From contig CP075494.1 of assembly GCA_021613535.1 (NCBI GenBank), positions 1,488,001 through 1,552,000 of the forward strand: a stretch of 64,000 bases of DNA, read 5' to 3'. The position numbers and the translations under genes were made by a program. The notes below the pieces were generated by a model. The model was given only the letters and a program-made list of their open reading frames with translations, was not told where the DNA came from and made no database searches. How positions within the stretch are numbered: position 1 is the first letter of the stretch; the number at the start of each line of letters is the position of its first letter. Origin of the DNA: Adineta vaga. Its lineage: Eukaryota > Rotifera. This document shows, one piece after another, positions 21,562 through 33,863 of this stretch.

Positions 21562-22704
21562 GAAATATTATCGACTCACAATTACTATTGTCAACTTAAT
21601 TGTTCCTGTTTCAATAAATAGCTACCATCTATCTATTGCACATTACTACTCGACGTAAACAGGGATTATAGCTACTACGACTGTAGACAATATTTTCTTC
21701 ATAACACTGAAAAAAACACTTGTTTCGTTATGTTTGTCCATATTATGTCTCATTCGATTTGACCATACACGCCTTATCTTCTCTTTTACGTTAATTTGTA
21801 TAAAATACGAGGATATTGAGAAACATCATTTATGATGATGCAGTTTTAAACCTAAGAGGAGCCCATTTAGCTGATAAGAAAATATTATGAAATAAATTAA
21901 GCAAGTACCGTATGCAAGATAAGAAATCTTTTTTTTTTGTTTAATGGACATGACTTTTGCAGCTATTTTTTATCATAATTCATACTAACTGTTATCGGAT
22001 GACTCATATAGTTGGATATTTCTTTCTTTCCTATTCTTGCAGTATGTCATCTACATGGTGACAAATCTATGGGAATTCAACCACTATTCAAGCAACGTTT
22101 TTTGCTATCTTTTTTGTACTGATCACAATATTAGATTGAAAAACACAGGTTTCGTATATACATAAAAGCTTTTATATGCTTGAAAACGTTTATAAACACG
22201 ATTTTAAAAAAATCTACGAAACTTTAAAAGGATCTGTCCGCGCGGATACACGGTTAAAACTATTTCCTAAATAGTATATCTTAAGCAAGAAGGTAAGTGC
22301 AGATATCCAACATCCAGAAATATTGCAAGATACCAAGATGTCGATTGGATATTTGCAAATTTTTAGATCTATCTATGTGTAGTGTTAGTTTACTGACTAC
22401 TGACTTTCACTAATACTGATATTTTTCGAGTATTTCTATGCTTAAACTGTAACTACACATGCATATAGTATGATACCTCCTTATGTCCTTGTGTATAGCG
22501 TATCCAAGCCATATTGGTACGTGTGAAAGTATAACTAAGATGAATTAAAAGTACTTTCGACATTTGTTATTTCGATTTCTCTTCCAATATGAATGTCGTG
22601 AGCGTTTAGTAAATAAAGTTAGTTATAGATGATACATCGTAGATCCAATTCCACATTAATACAGATAAAGATCTTCTACATTTTTCATTTTAGTTTGATA
22701 CGTA

Positions 22705-23853
22705 ATGGATTGGTTTAGTTTTCTAAATGGATTCGTATGTTTGGCTGCAACTACGGCATATTTGTGTTCCGGTATATTATTTGGTCGCATTCCAATGATT
22801 ATGTATGAAAAGGCAGATGAATTAGCATGTTCGGCAATAAAAGAATCTACTTTATTTTCAATATTATACTTTACAGTAATAACTATTGTTGATATGTATT
22901 ATGGTTATTATGATGGATTTATATTACCTGTATCGTTAATAGCATTAATGGTTTTAACATTTTTACTTGTTTCATTTGCTAGACAAAATGACGGTGTATT
23001 CACAGAAGATTTTTATCCGTTATTATTCATTTTATTTCAAGTAGTATTATTGATCAAATTGTCACATACAACATATTTTTTTATTGACAATAGGATAAAC
23101 TATAAATTACCAACAAGTGAAATGAAAGATAGAGTATTAACAGCATCATTAATATTAGAATTATTGCAGGTATTGTTTTGGACATTAATTCCATTTCTAT
23201 GCTATTCAACTTCAAAAAGGTAAAAGAAATTATTTTTGTCTAAAAAAAAAATATAGAAAAGAAAAATTGTAATCGAAAGTCAGCTTATAATATGATAAAT
23301 GACCAAAAATAAATTAGAGAACTAATATAACATATCATTTGTAAATATACGTATATTTAAACAGACGTGTCACTATATTTCTTTAATAGTTTAAGTAAAT
23401 GAATGAATTGCTTTTTTTAGGCATATAACATTATGGAGTTATGAATATGCTGATCTTATTTCACATATTATTGGTATTGTATTATATCTGAAACAATCGA
23501 ATATATCCTATTGGAATATTACAATAAAAGCATATTACGCGTTTTATATTATTAATCTTTTTCTTTGGGTAATTCCATTGACATTAGTGTGTTATCGAAG
23601 CAAATCAAATAAATTGCTTCCAGCTATTCATTGTATTATTATTGATGTTATTACAGATATTCCAATGTTTCTAATTACAATAGTCAAACGTACATATGTT
23701 AATAATATTTATATATGTTTTGGTATAGTTATTAAATTTATTGTGTTTGTTCGTTCTGTTATTTGGATACCTTGTCATCTTCTTCATGATCAAAGCGCGA
23801 AATATAATCGTCCAAATTTTATGATAGCATGTTCAAATAATCGAATACGATAA
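22705..23853 (+). CDS. Multi-pass membrane protein, two exons, unknown family
   Basis: Exon 1 is 22705-23219 and exon 2 is 23421-23853, with a 201-nt GT-AG intron (phase 2). The join restores SKRHITLWSYEYADL and gives 315 aa. There are about eight hydrophobic helices: GFVCLAATTAYLCSGILFG, FSILYFTVITIVDMYYGYY, FILPVSLIALMVLTFLLVSF, PLLFILFQVVLLIKL, LILELLQVLFWTLIPFLC, AFYIINLFLWVIPLTLV, AIHCIIIDVITDIPMFLITI, and a last one, GIVIKFIVFVRSVIWI. No E/DRY or other receptor signature is visible, and no signal peptide other than the first helix. Plasma-membrane or endomembrane location is inferred. I cannot assign a function. Confidence 0.7.
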
Positions 23854-24370
23854 GAATAAGATATAAATATGGTGATGCAGTTGTTAGAGAAATGAATAAG
23901 TTGTAAAACTATATTTTTAATCATTTTTTTATAATATGAATTGGCAAAAAATCTAACAATCAATCATTTTTCTTTATTCATACTTAGTAAAAATAAACAG
24001 TAAATGTTAGTTTGATTTTTCTACATACTCGATTTTCAAACTTGTGTATGAAATCAGTTTAATAATTCAGAAAATTGTAGCACCGACGAATTTACATGGT
24101 AGGTTACAAATGTTTTTCCGTATAGAATTTCTACAAATACCTTAATTTGAATCTGATCACTCGATTATGATGTATAGAAATATTTAGAATTATACGTGGA
24201 AAATTTGAGGATGGGTGTGGGTATGAGTGGGTAAGAATAAGATGTAAACCTATACCCTCAAGTTCTGATTTTTCATTGGATTAAACGAAGATGCGAAACG
24301 AATTCCGCTATTATTTATCTTCATGAATACGAATAAAATCAAGGTTACATAGTTATTAGTAATTCTCAAA
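23854..24370. other. Intergenic with one repeat
   Basis: AT-rich 3' flank of the membrane-protein gene. It contains the repeat at 24206-24261 and nothing else I recognise. Confidence 0.45.
24206..24261. repeat. Telomere-like inverted repeat, copy 9
   Basis: G-arm TGAGGATGGGTGTGGGTATG, spacer GTAAGAATAAGATGTAAA, C-arm CCTATACCCTCAAG. The spacer AAGAATAAGAT is like the other copies. Confidence 0.8.
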
Positions 24371-24742
24371 ATGAAACTTTTATCTTCAATAGTCAATGAA
24401 ATTCGACGACGTTATGGACTAACGAAACTTACTCACTTATTTGCATTATCACAATATAGGACAATTGATCAACGGACCCAATGGACTGATTCGATTCAAA
24501 TCGGAAAAGTATGCAAAAAATAAAGAATATTGTTTGATGAGATCCAATGAATTCTATGAACGTGTTACAAGCAGATAGTACTGAAAGTCAGGTATATTTA
24601 ATTGCAACTGATACTTCAAATAAAGAGTTCTTCATGTAATTAAAAAGTTAAGAAGAAAAAAATCAAGTAAACCCAATCTTGATATTTATCTTTGTGAAAA
24701 ATCTGAATTACATCTCAATGATGAACGCATCGTTTCATTGTA
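24371..24742 (+). pseudogene. Decayed coding segment, unidentified
   Basis: An ATG at 24371 opens a frame reading LTKLTHLFALSQYRTIDQRT and then DSIQIGK, where a good donor (GTATGC) occurs at 24509. Further on 24562-24640 reads NVLQADSTESQVYLIATDT then SNKEFF. After a one-base frame change 24640-24742 reads VIKKLRRKKSSKPNLDIYL and CEKSELHLNDERIVSL. The pieces look like one protein broken by frameshift, lying 200 bp upstream of the GPCR at 24950. Could instead be poorly modelled exons. Confidence 0.3.
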
Positions 24743-24949
24743 AACAAAATCAGGATTGTTAAAGTGTAAATGACATTTGCAATCAACTATTCGATGAAAG
24801 AGAATTTCATAAGAGGATCACTCTTAATCCGTTTGTTTTATTTGGAAACAACATTACGTTAATTTGAGAAATGTTTTATATTGAAGGTTTTCTATTCATT
24901 GTTTAGATCGTCGTTTTTTTCCTGTTGATATTCACTCGGAAAAATCAGA

Positions 24950-25909
24950 ATGTCAACAAATTCTGTATTACAAAATATACAAAACGAATTCAGTCGTTAT
25001 GCTTCGTTGTTGATCATCACTACTGGTATTTTTGGAAATATTTGTATTATCATTCTGTTTGCTCCACGTTGGAAAAATTCCTGTGCATTATGTTTATTAA
25101 TCGCTGCAATATTCAATGGTCTTAACATTGCTCTTAATGTCTGGTCAAAATTTTCTCGTACATTTAGTCCAGATCCAGCAAATGTCAATATATATTTTTG
25201 CAAAATACAATTCTATTCTAGTCATGCATGGAGTCAAATTGGACGATATTTAGTTTGTTTGGCATGTATTGATCGTTATTTACTGATTAAAAATAATCCT
25301 CGTTTCAAAATTCTCACTCAACCTATCGTCATTCGAAGTATCATTGTATTTATCGTCGTCTTTTGGCATATATTGAGTATTCATGCGATTATTTTAACAA
25401 TCATTCAGAATGGTATATGTGGTCAATTTGGTATTTATAAACTTGTGTATTTTATTTATTTTTTAATTACTGTTTCGCTTATTCCACCGTTGTTATTGAT
25501 AGTTTTTGGAGGTTTATCTTATTATAATATGAAGAAATTACGTGTACGTATTCGACCAACTGGTAATGAAATTACAAATAATGGTGAAAATTTTGTTATC
25601 CAACGTAAAGATCGAGCATTATTAAAAATGGTTTTAGTTGAAAGTGCTGTTTATGTATTTACAACTATGCTTTATCCATTAATAAGTTTAGAAATTGAAA
25701 TAACCAATGATTTGAAAATTACAAAGACTTTTCTACATACTCAAATTGAAAATTTTCTTTTTAATCTCGGAATGATGTTTCTTTATTTTAACAATGCAGC
25801 TCCATTTTATACTTATTTATTTGCATCAAAAGCATTTCGTAAAGACACAAAAGAGTTATTTACGAAATTCCGGCAACGATTGTTATTTCGAGTCAATACG
25901 AACTCTTAA
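24950..25909 (+). CDS. Rhodopsin-like GPCR, single exon, 'DRY' subgroup
   Basis: 319 aa. TM1 contains the GN motif (LLIITTGIFGNICIIILFAP). TM2 is LCLLIAAIFNGLNIAL, loop-1 Cys is in YFCKIQFY, and TM3 ends LVCLACIDRYLLIKN (canonical DRY). TM4 is IIVFIVVFWHILSIHAIILT and the loop-2 Cys NGICGQFG would pair with the TM3 Cys. TM5 is FLITVSLIPPLLLIVFGGL, then a basic loop 3, TM6 VLVESAVYVFTTMLYPLI and TM7 GMMFLYFNNAAPFYTYLFAS. NAAPFYTY stands in for NPxxY. The short basic C-terminal tail reads FRKDTKELFTKFRQ. It is a peptide-receptor-like orphan, related to those at 44290 and 46945 by CxDRY/F and YTYLF-type ends. Ligand unknown. Confidence 0.88.
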   Translation: MSTNSVLQNIQNEFSRYASLLIITTGIFGNICIIILFAPRWKNSCALCLLIAAIFNGLNIALNVWSKFSRTFSPDPANVNIYFCKIQFYSSHAWSQIGRYLVCLACIDRYLLIKNNPRFKILTQPIVIRSIIVFIVVFWHILSIHAIILTIIQNGICGQFGIYKLVYFIYFLITVSLIPPLLLIVFGGLSYYNMKKLRVRIRPTGNEITNNGENFVIQRKDRALLKMVLVESAVYVFTTMLYPLISLEIEITNDLKITKTFLHTQIENFLFNLGMMFLYFNNAAPFYTYLFASKAFRKDTKELFTKFRQRLLFRVNTNS

Positions 25910-26461
25910 TAAATTTTATCAGTACAACAATTGATTTTTCTCTAACGAACTCTAATAGTATAAAAATGCTTAATAATTAACCAGAATCAATGTGAGAATA
26001 TGAGTAAAATAGAATTTCTGTGATAAATGATTGAGTAAACATAATTTATTTATTTGCTTACTTGCTTATTTGTGTGTTTTCACTTTGGTTAAGAGTTATA
26101 ACGACTGATCGCACTCATCTTCAACAGCTTGACAGTGTACATGTCCATTATCCATCTATGCTTTTGATCCTGATTTGTGATAGATAGATCCAACATTTAT
26201 TGTCGCATTGTTTTTCGTTAGTTTTCCATCTTTTAATTATGTTAACTATATCTTCTAATATAATTTCTGCATTTTTCTTTCTCCCATACTACTTTTATGC
26301 TATATCATAAAAAAAAACTAAAATGTCCATGAATTGATAAGAAGTGTTTGAAGAAGAGAGAATAATTACTTCTTCACAACTTTCATATTGTATATGCGAA
26401 CGAGATATTACACCATCGTGACACGTGACATTTAAAAACAAATTTATAAATATCTAACAAA
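25910..26461. other. Intergenic between GPCR and F-box/LRR gene
   Basis: AT-rich with TTATTTATTTGCTTACTTGC tetranucleotide-like sequence near 26045. No repeat copy and no coding segment seen. Confidence 0.4.
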
Positions 26462-28838
26462 ATGACTCTGTCGCTTCATACATTACCGCTTGAACTGATT
26501 TATCATATTCTTGATCATCTCGATGAACTAACGATTCTTTGTTCATGTCGTCTAGTGTGCACAAGACTCGATGCCATCATAGACACATACCACCGATATC
26601 AAGTAATCTTTAATTTTCAAGTATTACATTTATGTCAGTAATTGTATGCACCTATTTTATTTTTTGTAGACACTTACTACATTAGATCTCACTTCCAATA
26701 AAATCGGTTTAGAAGGAACAATCTATCTAGCGCATGCATTGCAACACAATAAAGTAACACTATCGATATTCTTCACTTTCTTTTGCCACGATTTATTCAC
26801 TTTCTTTTCGTAGACCCTTACTATACTGAATCTTAAACATAATAAAATATATGACGAAGCTATCGAATATTTAGCGGATGCTTTACAAAAAAACAACGTA
26901 ATATATTATCTTTCTGCTCAATCAGCTAATCACTTACTCTTATTTTCAGACACTAACCATTCTAAACCTCGATTCCAATGGAATCGCCAATCGAGGAGCA
27001 CAGTACTTAGCCAATGCATTACGGATAAACAAAGTAATATAATCAATATGATTCATCTTTGTATTCAAACAGTTTTTTATTTATTTTATAGACACTCAAT
27101 ACACTTAATCTTGATTTTAATCAAATTGGGAATGAAGGAATACAACATCTAGCGAATGCTTTACAACAAAATAAAGTACAATTATGCAGCTCATTTCTCT
27201 GTATATCTAATCATTCACAATTCACCTTTCGTAGACGTTAACTACACTTGGTCTTGAAAACAATCAAACTGGTGATCAAGGAGCACAATATCTAGCTGAT
27301 GCTTTACAAATGAACAAAGTAATAAGATTGACACTTCTCTTCTTCTCCTATCATTCACTAGTAATTATACACAGACACTGACCGAACTAAATCTTCGACT
27401 AAATCGAATACGAGTCCAAGGAGCACAATATCTGGCTGATGCTTTACAACAAAACGAAGTAACATTACTTAGATCATCTTGTTGTTCATTCAACTATCAA
27501 TACATTCGATTTTACAGACACTCACCACACTCAATCTTAGTTGCAATGAAATTGGTACACAAGGTGCACAATATCTATCCAATACACTGAAAATAAACAA
27601 AGTAACACCAGTAGCATTATTCATCTTCTTATTGAAGCATTTATTTACTTTTGTTTTGGAGACACTCACTAAACTAAATCTCGAAATAAATGAAATCGGT
27701 GATGAAGGTGTACATTATTTAACGAATGCATTAAAACAAAACGAGGTAACATAACTCATACCATCCTTCAACTATATACATTTATTGTTCTTCGACAGAC
27801 ACTTACTACAATAAATTTCACATTTAATAGAATTACTTGTCAAGGAGCAGAACATCTAGCTAATGCTCTAGAACGCAACAAGGTAATATTATCTACATCG
27901 CTATTATTTTATAGAGCCAACCATTCATTATTTTTAACAGACACTGACCACACTAATCCTGAAGCATAATGAAATCGGTGATCAGGGAGTAGAACACTTA
28001 GCTGGTGCTTTACTGATAAACAAAGTAATATAATCAATATCATTCATCTACTTTTTCAAATATTTCTTTGTTTGATTTATAGACGCTCATCATACTAAAT
28101 CTTGATTTTAACCAAATAACGCATCAAGGAGTGCATCATTTAGCAAATGCTCTACTTGAAAATAAAGTACAATTACGCTGCTCATTTCTCTGTATATCCA
28201 ATTATTCATGAATAACCTTTTATAGACATTAACTACACTCTACCTTGAAAACAATCAAACTGGTGATCAAGGAGTACTATATCTAGCTATTGCTTTGCAA
28301 ATAAACAAAGTAATAGGATTAAAACTTTTCTTCTCCTTCTTCTTGTATCATCCACTGACAATTATGTACAGACACTGACCAAACTAAATCTCGAAAACAA
28401 TCAAATCGGTGTCCAAGGAGCACAATACCTAGGTGATGCTTTACGAGAAAACGAAGTAACATTACTTAGATCATCTTATTTTTCATTCAACTATTAATAC
28501 ACTCGATTTCGCAGACACTCACCACACTCGATCTTAGTTTCAATCGAGTTGGTTCACAAGGAGCACAACACCTAGCCAGAAGTTTAGAGCAAAACAAGGT
28601 AACATCATTCTTCTCAAGGAAGAAGCAGCTGATTTTGCGATAACAGAATCTCAAGATCATAAAATCAGCGATTTCTTCCTTAACTTTTCTGCATATTTAA
28701 ATATATATTTAGTGTATTTCACAGACACTCACCACATTAAATCTATCTTACAATCATGTCGATAGCACTACTCAGCAAGTTATTGTCACAGAAATACTAC
28801 AAAACAATGTACACTTGAAAGTTCAATTTGAATCCTGA
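26462..28838 (+). CDS. F-box protein with 14 one-exon LRRs (RNH1/NLR-type repeats)
   Basis: Sixteen exons. Exon 1 (26462-26602, 47 aa) is an F-box: LPLELIYHILDHLDELTILC then SCRLVCTRLDAII. Exons 2-15 are each exactly 84 nt, one 28-residue LRR per exon. They start at 26670, 26814, 26950, 27092, 27235, 27375, 27518, 27662, 27799, 27941, 28083, 28226, 28372 and 28515. Exon 16 (28725-28838) is a divergent last repeat plus tail. All introns are phase 0, begin GTA, and are mostly 52-67 nt (last one 126). Repeat pattern: TLTTLNLxxNxIGxQGAQYL then AxALQxNK, the ribonuclease-inhibitor-like type. The 476-aa product has no signal peptide or TM. By family it is a substrate adaptor of an SCF ubiquitin ligase, with the LRR arc as the substrate-binding surface. 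All exons are open. Confidence 0.9.
28616..28682. repeat. Hairpin insertion in the last F-box/LRR intron
   Basis: Left arm AAGGAAGAAGCAGCTGATTT, right arm AAAATCAGCGATTTCTTCCTT, complementary with small gaps. The loop is about 24 nt. This explains why this intron is 126 nt when its siblings are about 58; probably a small MITE. Confidence 0.55.
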
Positions 28839-29222
28839 AAAAATAAACGTAACATAGAAATAACATTAATATATGTGCTAAAAAAAATCATATTTTTCAA
28901 TCTAATACATAATTAATTAAATATTTTTTGTTTTCATCGTTTCTTTACATATAGTAATGTTTATGTTATTTGTATAAACGTGTATTTTTCTTCCTCCCGT
29001 TCTTTGGTATATAGATCAGTAATACTTTTCGAAATAGTTTGCACCATGATGACGAAATATTCGTACTAAAAAGGACAGTGTTGTGATGCAGAATAATATA
29101 AATTACATAAAGGTAAGTTTTATTATGATTGATAAAAAGCATAGATGTGCAAAATAGAAAAAAATGTTTTTGATTCTAAAACGTTTATTTTATTGGTATT
29201 TTTTTTCTAATCAATAGAATTC
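28839..29222. other. Short intergenic and spliced 5' UTR of the FG-GAP gene
   Basis: A consensus donor (AAG/GTAAGT at 29113) and acceptor (CAATAG ending 29217) define a likely 105-nt 5' UTR intron just before the ATG at 29223. No telomere-like repeat in this gap. Confidence 0.5.
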
Positions 29223-32200
29223 ATGGAGATTGAGATAATAACAACTAAACAATCATTGAATGATCAACATCATTCGAATGAAGTTAATATGAATAGTGAA
29301 TATATATTGGAGAAGCAAACAGGAACAGAGTTTGTATTTGTTTGTTAATAACACTATAATCTAATGAATATTTATTTTCAATAGAAAAAGTCTTTGCCTA
29401 CCGATAAGACCAATGACTGAACGTATAATAGGAGTTGGTATATTCGTCGGTATTTCATTACTCATCGGAATATTAGTCGTTTGTTTTACTACACCAAAAC
29501 TAAGTATGTTCTTCATTCATTTTTTTTTATTGTGATTTCAAATAATATTTTGTATTTATTTTTAGATAATACGTGTCAATGGATATTTCGGTCAACAATA
29601 AAAAGTTCAGTTGTTCGTAGTTCTCAACCACGTTCAGTTGCCCTTGGAGATTTAAATGATGATCAACAAATCGATATGGTTGTAGTTAATTCTGGTACAA
29701 ATACAATTGGTATTTTTATTTTAGATATTAATGGTACAATTATTAATCAACAAACATATTCAACCGGTCCAGGATCTCGTCCATGTTCTCTTGTTGTTAA
29801 TGATTTCGATAAAGATGGTTACAATGATATTGCTGTAGCAAATAATGGAACAAATAGTATTGGTCTATTCTTTAATAATGGAGATGGAACATTTCGTAAT
29901 CAACAAATTCATTCGACTGGTTCTTTTCATCCATCGTTTCTTTCTATTGGTGATTTTAATCATGATAATTATTCAGATATTGCTGTTGTTTATTATGGTA
30001 CTGATAATATTGGTATTCATTTAACAAATCTTGATGGATCTTTGCAAAGTGGAATTATTTATAGTACTGGCTATGATTCATTTCCATATTCGTTAGCCAT
30101 TGGAGATCTGAATAAAGATGAGAAATTAGATATTGCTGTTGCTAATTATGGTACAAATAATATTGGAATTTTTCTAGGATATGGTGATGGAACATTTGCA
30201 AGTCAAATAATTTATACAACTACACAAAATTCTCATCCAACATCTGTTAGTCTTGGAGATCTAAATCAAGATGATCAATTAGATATACTTGTCTCGCATT
30301 ATAGTCTCGGTAGTATTGGTATATTTCTTAATCAAGGTAACGGTAGTTTCGCAAAACAAATCATTCATCCAATTGACTCTCAATCTCGTCTACAATTTAT
30401 TACTGTTGGATATCTCAATATGGATAAATATCTTGATATTGTTATTGTTGATTCAGAAAATGATCGTATGCATGTTTTACCTGGTGTAGGTAATGTAAAT
30501 TTTGATACATTAACAACTTATGATTCGATCGTTGGATCACATCCATCATTTGTTGCAATCGTTGATTTTGATAAAGATAATCAATCGGATCTTATTGTTG
30601 CTAATTATGGAACGAATACTATAGGTATATTATGTAATTATTCAAGTAAACCATCTACTCGACAAACAACTTATTTTGTTGGACGTGATTCTCGTCCATC
30701 ATCAGTTGTTATTTATGATTTCAATAAAGATGGTCAATTAGATGCACTTGTTGATAATTTTAATAATGATTATGTGGTTATTTACAATGGTATTGGTAAT
30801 GGAAAATTTATTCGAGGAGATTCGTATTCAACTGGAGATAAATCTAGTCCACAATATATGTGTCTTGCTGATTTAAATAATGACAATCGAATAGATATGA
30901 TTGTAGCTAATTTAGGAAGTGATTCTATTGGTACTTTTTTTGGTAATGAAGATGGTACATTTGGATCGATGAAATCTTATTCGACTGGTATTAGTTCACA
31001 ACCATGGTTTACTGCTCTTGGTGATTTTAATAATGATACGTATTTAGATATTGTATCTGTGAATAGTGCCTCCAGTGGAATAAGTATATTTTTAAATGAT
31101 GGAAAAGGAAATTTTAATGATATGAAAACATATTCGTCTGGTGTCGGATCTGCACCTAATGCAATTGCTATTGGAGATCTTGATAATGATAATTATCTTG
31201 ATCTTGTCATTAGCAATTCACAACCTGGTCCAGTTGGAGTCTTTTTAGGTTATGGCGATGGCAGTTTTGGAGTAATGATACCATATTTAGCCGATTGTTT
31301 AGGATATTCTTTTATGATTGTTCTTGCTGATTTAAATCGAGACAATCATCTAGATATTATTGTTACTTGTACACCATCTAGCATTATATTTCTTTACTTT
31401 GCAATCGGCAATGGCACTTTTGAACCACCTGTAGCATTATTTACTGGAACTAGTACATATCCATTCTATGTATATGTTGCTGATTTGAATAATGATCAAT
31501 ATCTTGATATTGCTACGACATGTATTACATCAAGTGAAGTAGTGATTTTTTATGGAGATGGTACTGGAAATTTTACTTTAGCGAGAAGATATTCGACAGG
31601 TGATGGTTCAACTCCATATGCTATTACTACTGCAGATCTTAATAATGATAAACATTTAGAATATATAGTAACTTACTGGGGTAGTGGATATTTAGTAGTA
31701 TTAACTGAATATTATGCTGCAGATTTTACTAAACAATATTCTTACAAAACTGGATCTGCTCCACATCCATATTCATTAGCAACTAGTGATTTTAATAATG
31801 ATAATCAGTCGGATGTTGTTATTGCAAATTCCGATACTGATAGTATCAATATATTCTTTGGTTTAAATAATGGATTGTTTAGGACTCCAATGATATATTC
31901 AATTGGGACTGATAGTTCTCCACAATATGTTCTTACTGGTGATATTAATAAAGACAATTATTTAGATATAATTACTTTAAATTCAAAAGAAAATACAATG
32001 AGTTTAATTATGAATAATGGTAACGAAAGTTTTGCTCAACAAAAGAAATATTCAACTGGATCGAATTCATTTCCATCGAGTATAGCTATGGGTGATCTTA
32101 ATCTTGATAATCGAAATGATTTTATTATTGCCAATAAACAAGATGATAGTATTGGTATTTTTCTTGGATTTGATTATACATCATTTCAAAATCAACGAAC

Positions 32201-33863
32201 ATATTCATATGAAAATACTCGAGGACCAAGTGGTGTCAGAGCTCGCGATTTCAATAATGATAAGTACCTTGATATTCTTGTAACTTATGAATTAAGTAAT
32301 CAATTAGCTATTTTTCTTGGTCATGGTGATGGAACTTTTACCTTTTCAACACTTTATTCAACAGAACCTAATATTTATCCTTATGAACTCACTCTCGATG
32401 ATTTTAACAAAGATAATCACGTAGATATTGCCGTCGTTTATCCTTCTAGCAGCGCTATAGGTATTTTTTTTGGATATGGCAATGGAAGTTTTTCCAATCA
32501 AGTTACGCTTTCGACTGGAATCGATACTAATCCATGTGGCTTGGCTACTGGAGATTTTAACAATGATAATCAAATAGATATTGTTTCAGTCAATACTAAT
32601 ACTGCTACTATAGGTATTTTTATTGGAGATGGCATGGGAAATTTCACTTTGTTAAACATATATTCGACTGGAAATTCATCACAACCACAAACAGCAGCTG
32701 TTGATGATTTAAATAAAGATGGTAATATGGATATTGTTGTATGTAATTATCTTACTAGTATCGTAAATGTTTTTTTTGGATATGGTAATGGAAGTTTTCA
32801 AGCAAAAGGATTTTATTCTGTAGGTTACCAGTCATGGCCAAGCTCGATAAAACTAGCTGATTTCAATAATGATAGTCAATTAGATGTTGCTGTTACCAAT
32901 TTTAATGGTAATAATATTGGTATTCTTCTTGGATTAAAAGATGGTACTTTTGGTAATGTTAGTGCGTATTCAACAGGTGATGGCACTGGACCTTGGTTTC
33001 AAACTATAGCTGATTTCAATAATGACAAAATCTTAGATATTGCTGTTGCCAACTCGTTAATGGGTACAACTGTCATATTATTTGGGTTTGGAGATGGAAC
33101 TTTCTTATTAGGTACTGCTTATCCTAATGATGGAGATTCTCCTACATACTCAATAGATTCGGGTGATTTCAACCAGGATGATCAATTAGATGTTATTGTG
33201 GCCAATTACAATAGAGACAATGTCGGTGTTTTCCTTGCATATGGTCGTGAATCTTATGCTGGTATGAAAAAACATCCACTCATTGATGAATCACAACCAT
33301 ATTCAGTTGCTCTTAGTGATTTTAATCATGATGGTTGGTTGGATATTGTTGTAGCCAATTATGGTACTGATAGCATTGGTATTTTATTTGGAATTAGTAA
33401 TGCAATGTTTAGTCCAATGGTAACATATTCGACAGGAATTAATTCTCGTCCACATTCTCTTGCTATTGCTGATTTTAATCACGACAATTATTCGGATATT
33501 GTTGTTACTAATTCTGAAACGAATAATATTGCCATATTTTATAGTGATAGTAATGGAACATTGACTCTTCAAACATTGTACTCAACAGGTACTGGTTCTC
33601 GACCTTCTACAGTAAGTGTCGGTGATCTTAATAATGACAATAATTTAGATATTATTATTGCTAATTCTGGTACTAGTAATATATTTGTATTGTATGGTTA
33701 TACAAATGGAATATTTGGAAACGAAACTTCGTATCCATTAGGTTATGAAAGTATTCCATATTCAGTTGCTTTAACTGATTTAAATCAAGACGAACGAATG
33801 GATATGGTTATAGCGTGTTATGGTACAGACAATATAGATACATTAGTTAAAATATGTAATTAA
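29223..33863 (+). CDS. Type II membrane protein with 28 FG-GAP/VCBS repeats
   Basis: Exons: 29223-29329, 29385-29503 and 29566-33863 (introns 55 and 62 nt; phases 2 and 1), giving 1507 aa. Residues 1 to about 47 are a cytosolic tail, then one TM helix (IIGVGIFVGISLLIGILVVC). The remaining roughly 1430 residues are extracellular repeats of about 50 aa following GDFNxDxxxDIVVANxGT, then IGIFLGxGDGTF, then a YSTG motif. I count 28 DxNxDxxxD-type calcium loops (GDLNDDQQID, NDFDKDGYND, and so on to TDLNQDERMD); only one lacks the first Asp (GYLNMDKYLD). Such repeats form integrin-alpha-like beta-propellers. 28 is four times seven, so four seven-bladed propellers are plausible. Probable cell-surface adhesion or ligand-binding role. 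AATAAA at 33878-33883. The long third exon is uninterrupted. Confidence 0.9.

Larger units (their letters stand above)
20632..22704. other. Intergenic, 2 kb
   Basis: Contains the 3' UTR of the Cys-rich gene, the G-rich cluster at 20861-20949 and the inverted repeat at 21496-21561. A 10-bp perfect palindrome, TCCGCGCGGA (22237-22246), stands out in AT-rich DNA. No coding region is supported. Confidence 0.45.

Noticed and set aside
29481-29565. Upstream extension of the FG-GAP reading frame (MFYYTKTKYVL...)
   Set aside because: Hydrophobic run is translated intron: good donor at 29504 and acceptor at 29565, and splicing restores a proper TM exon.
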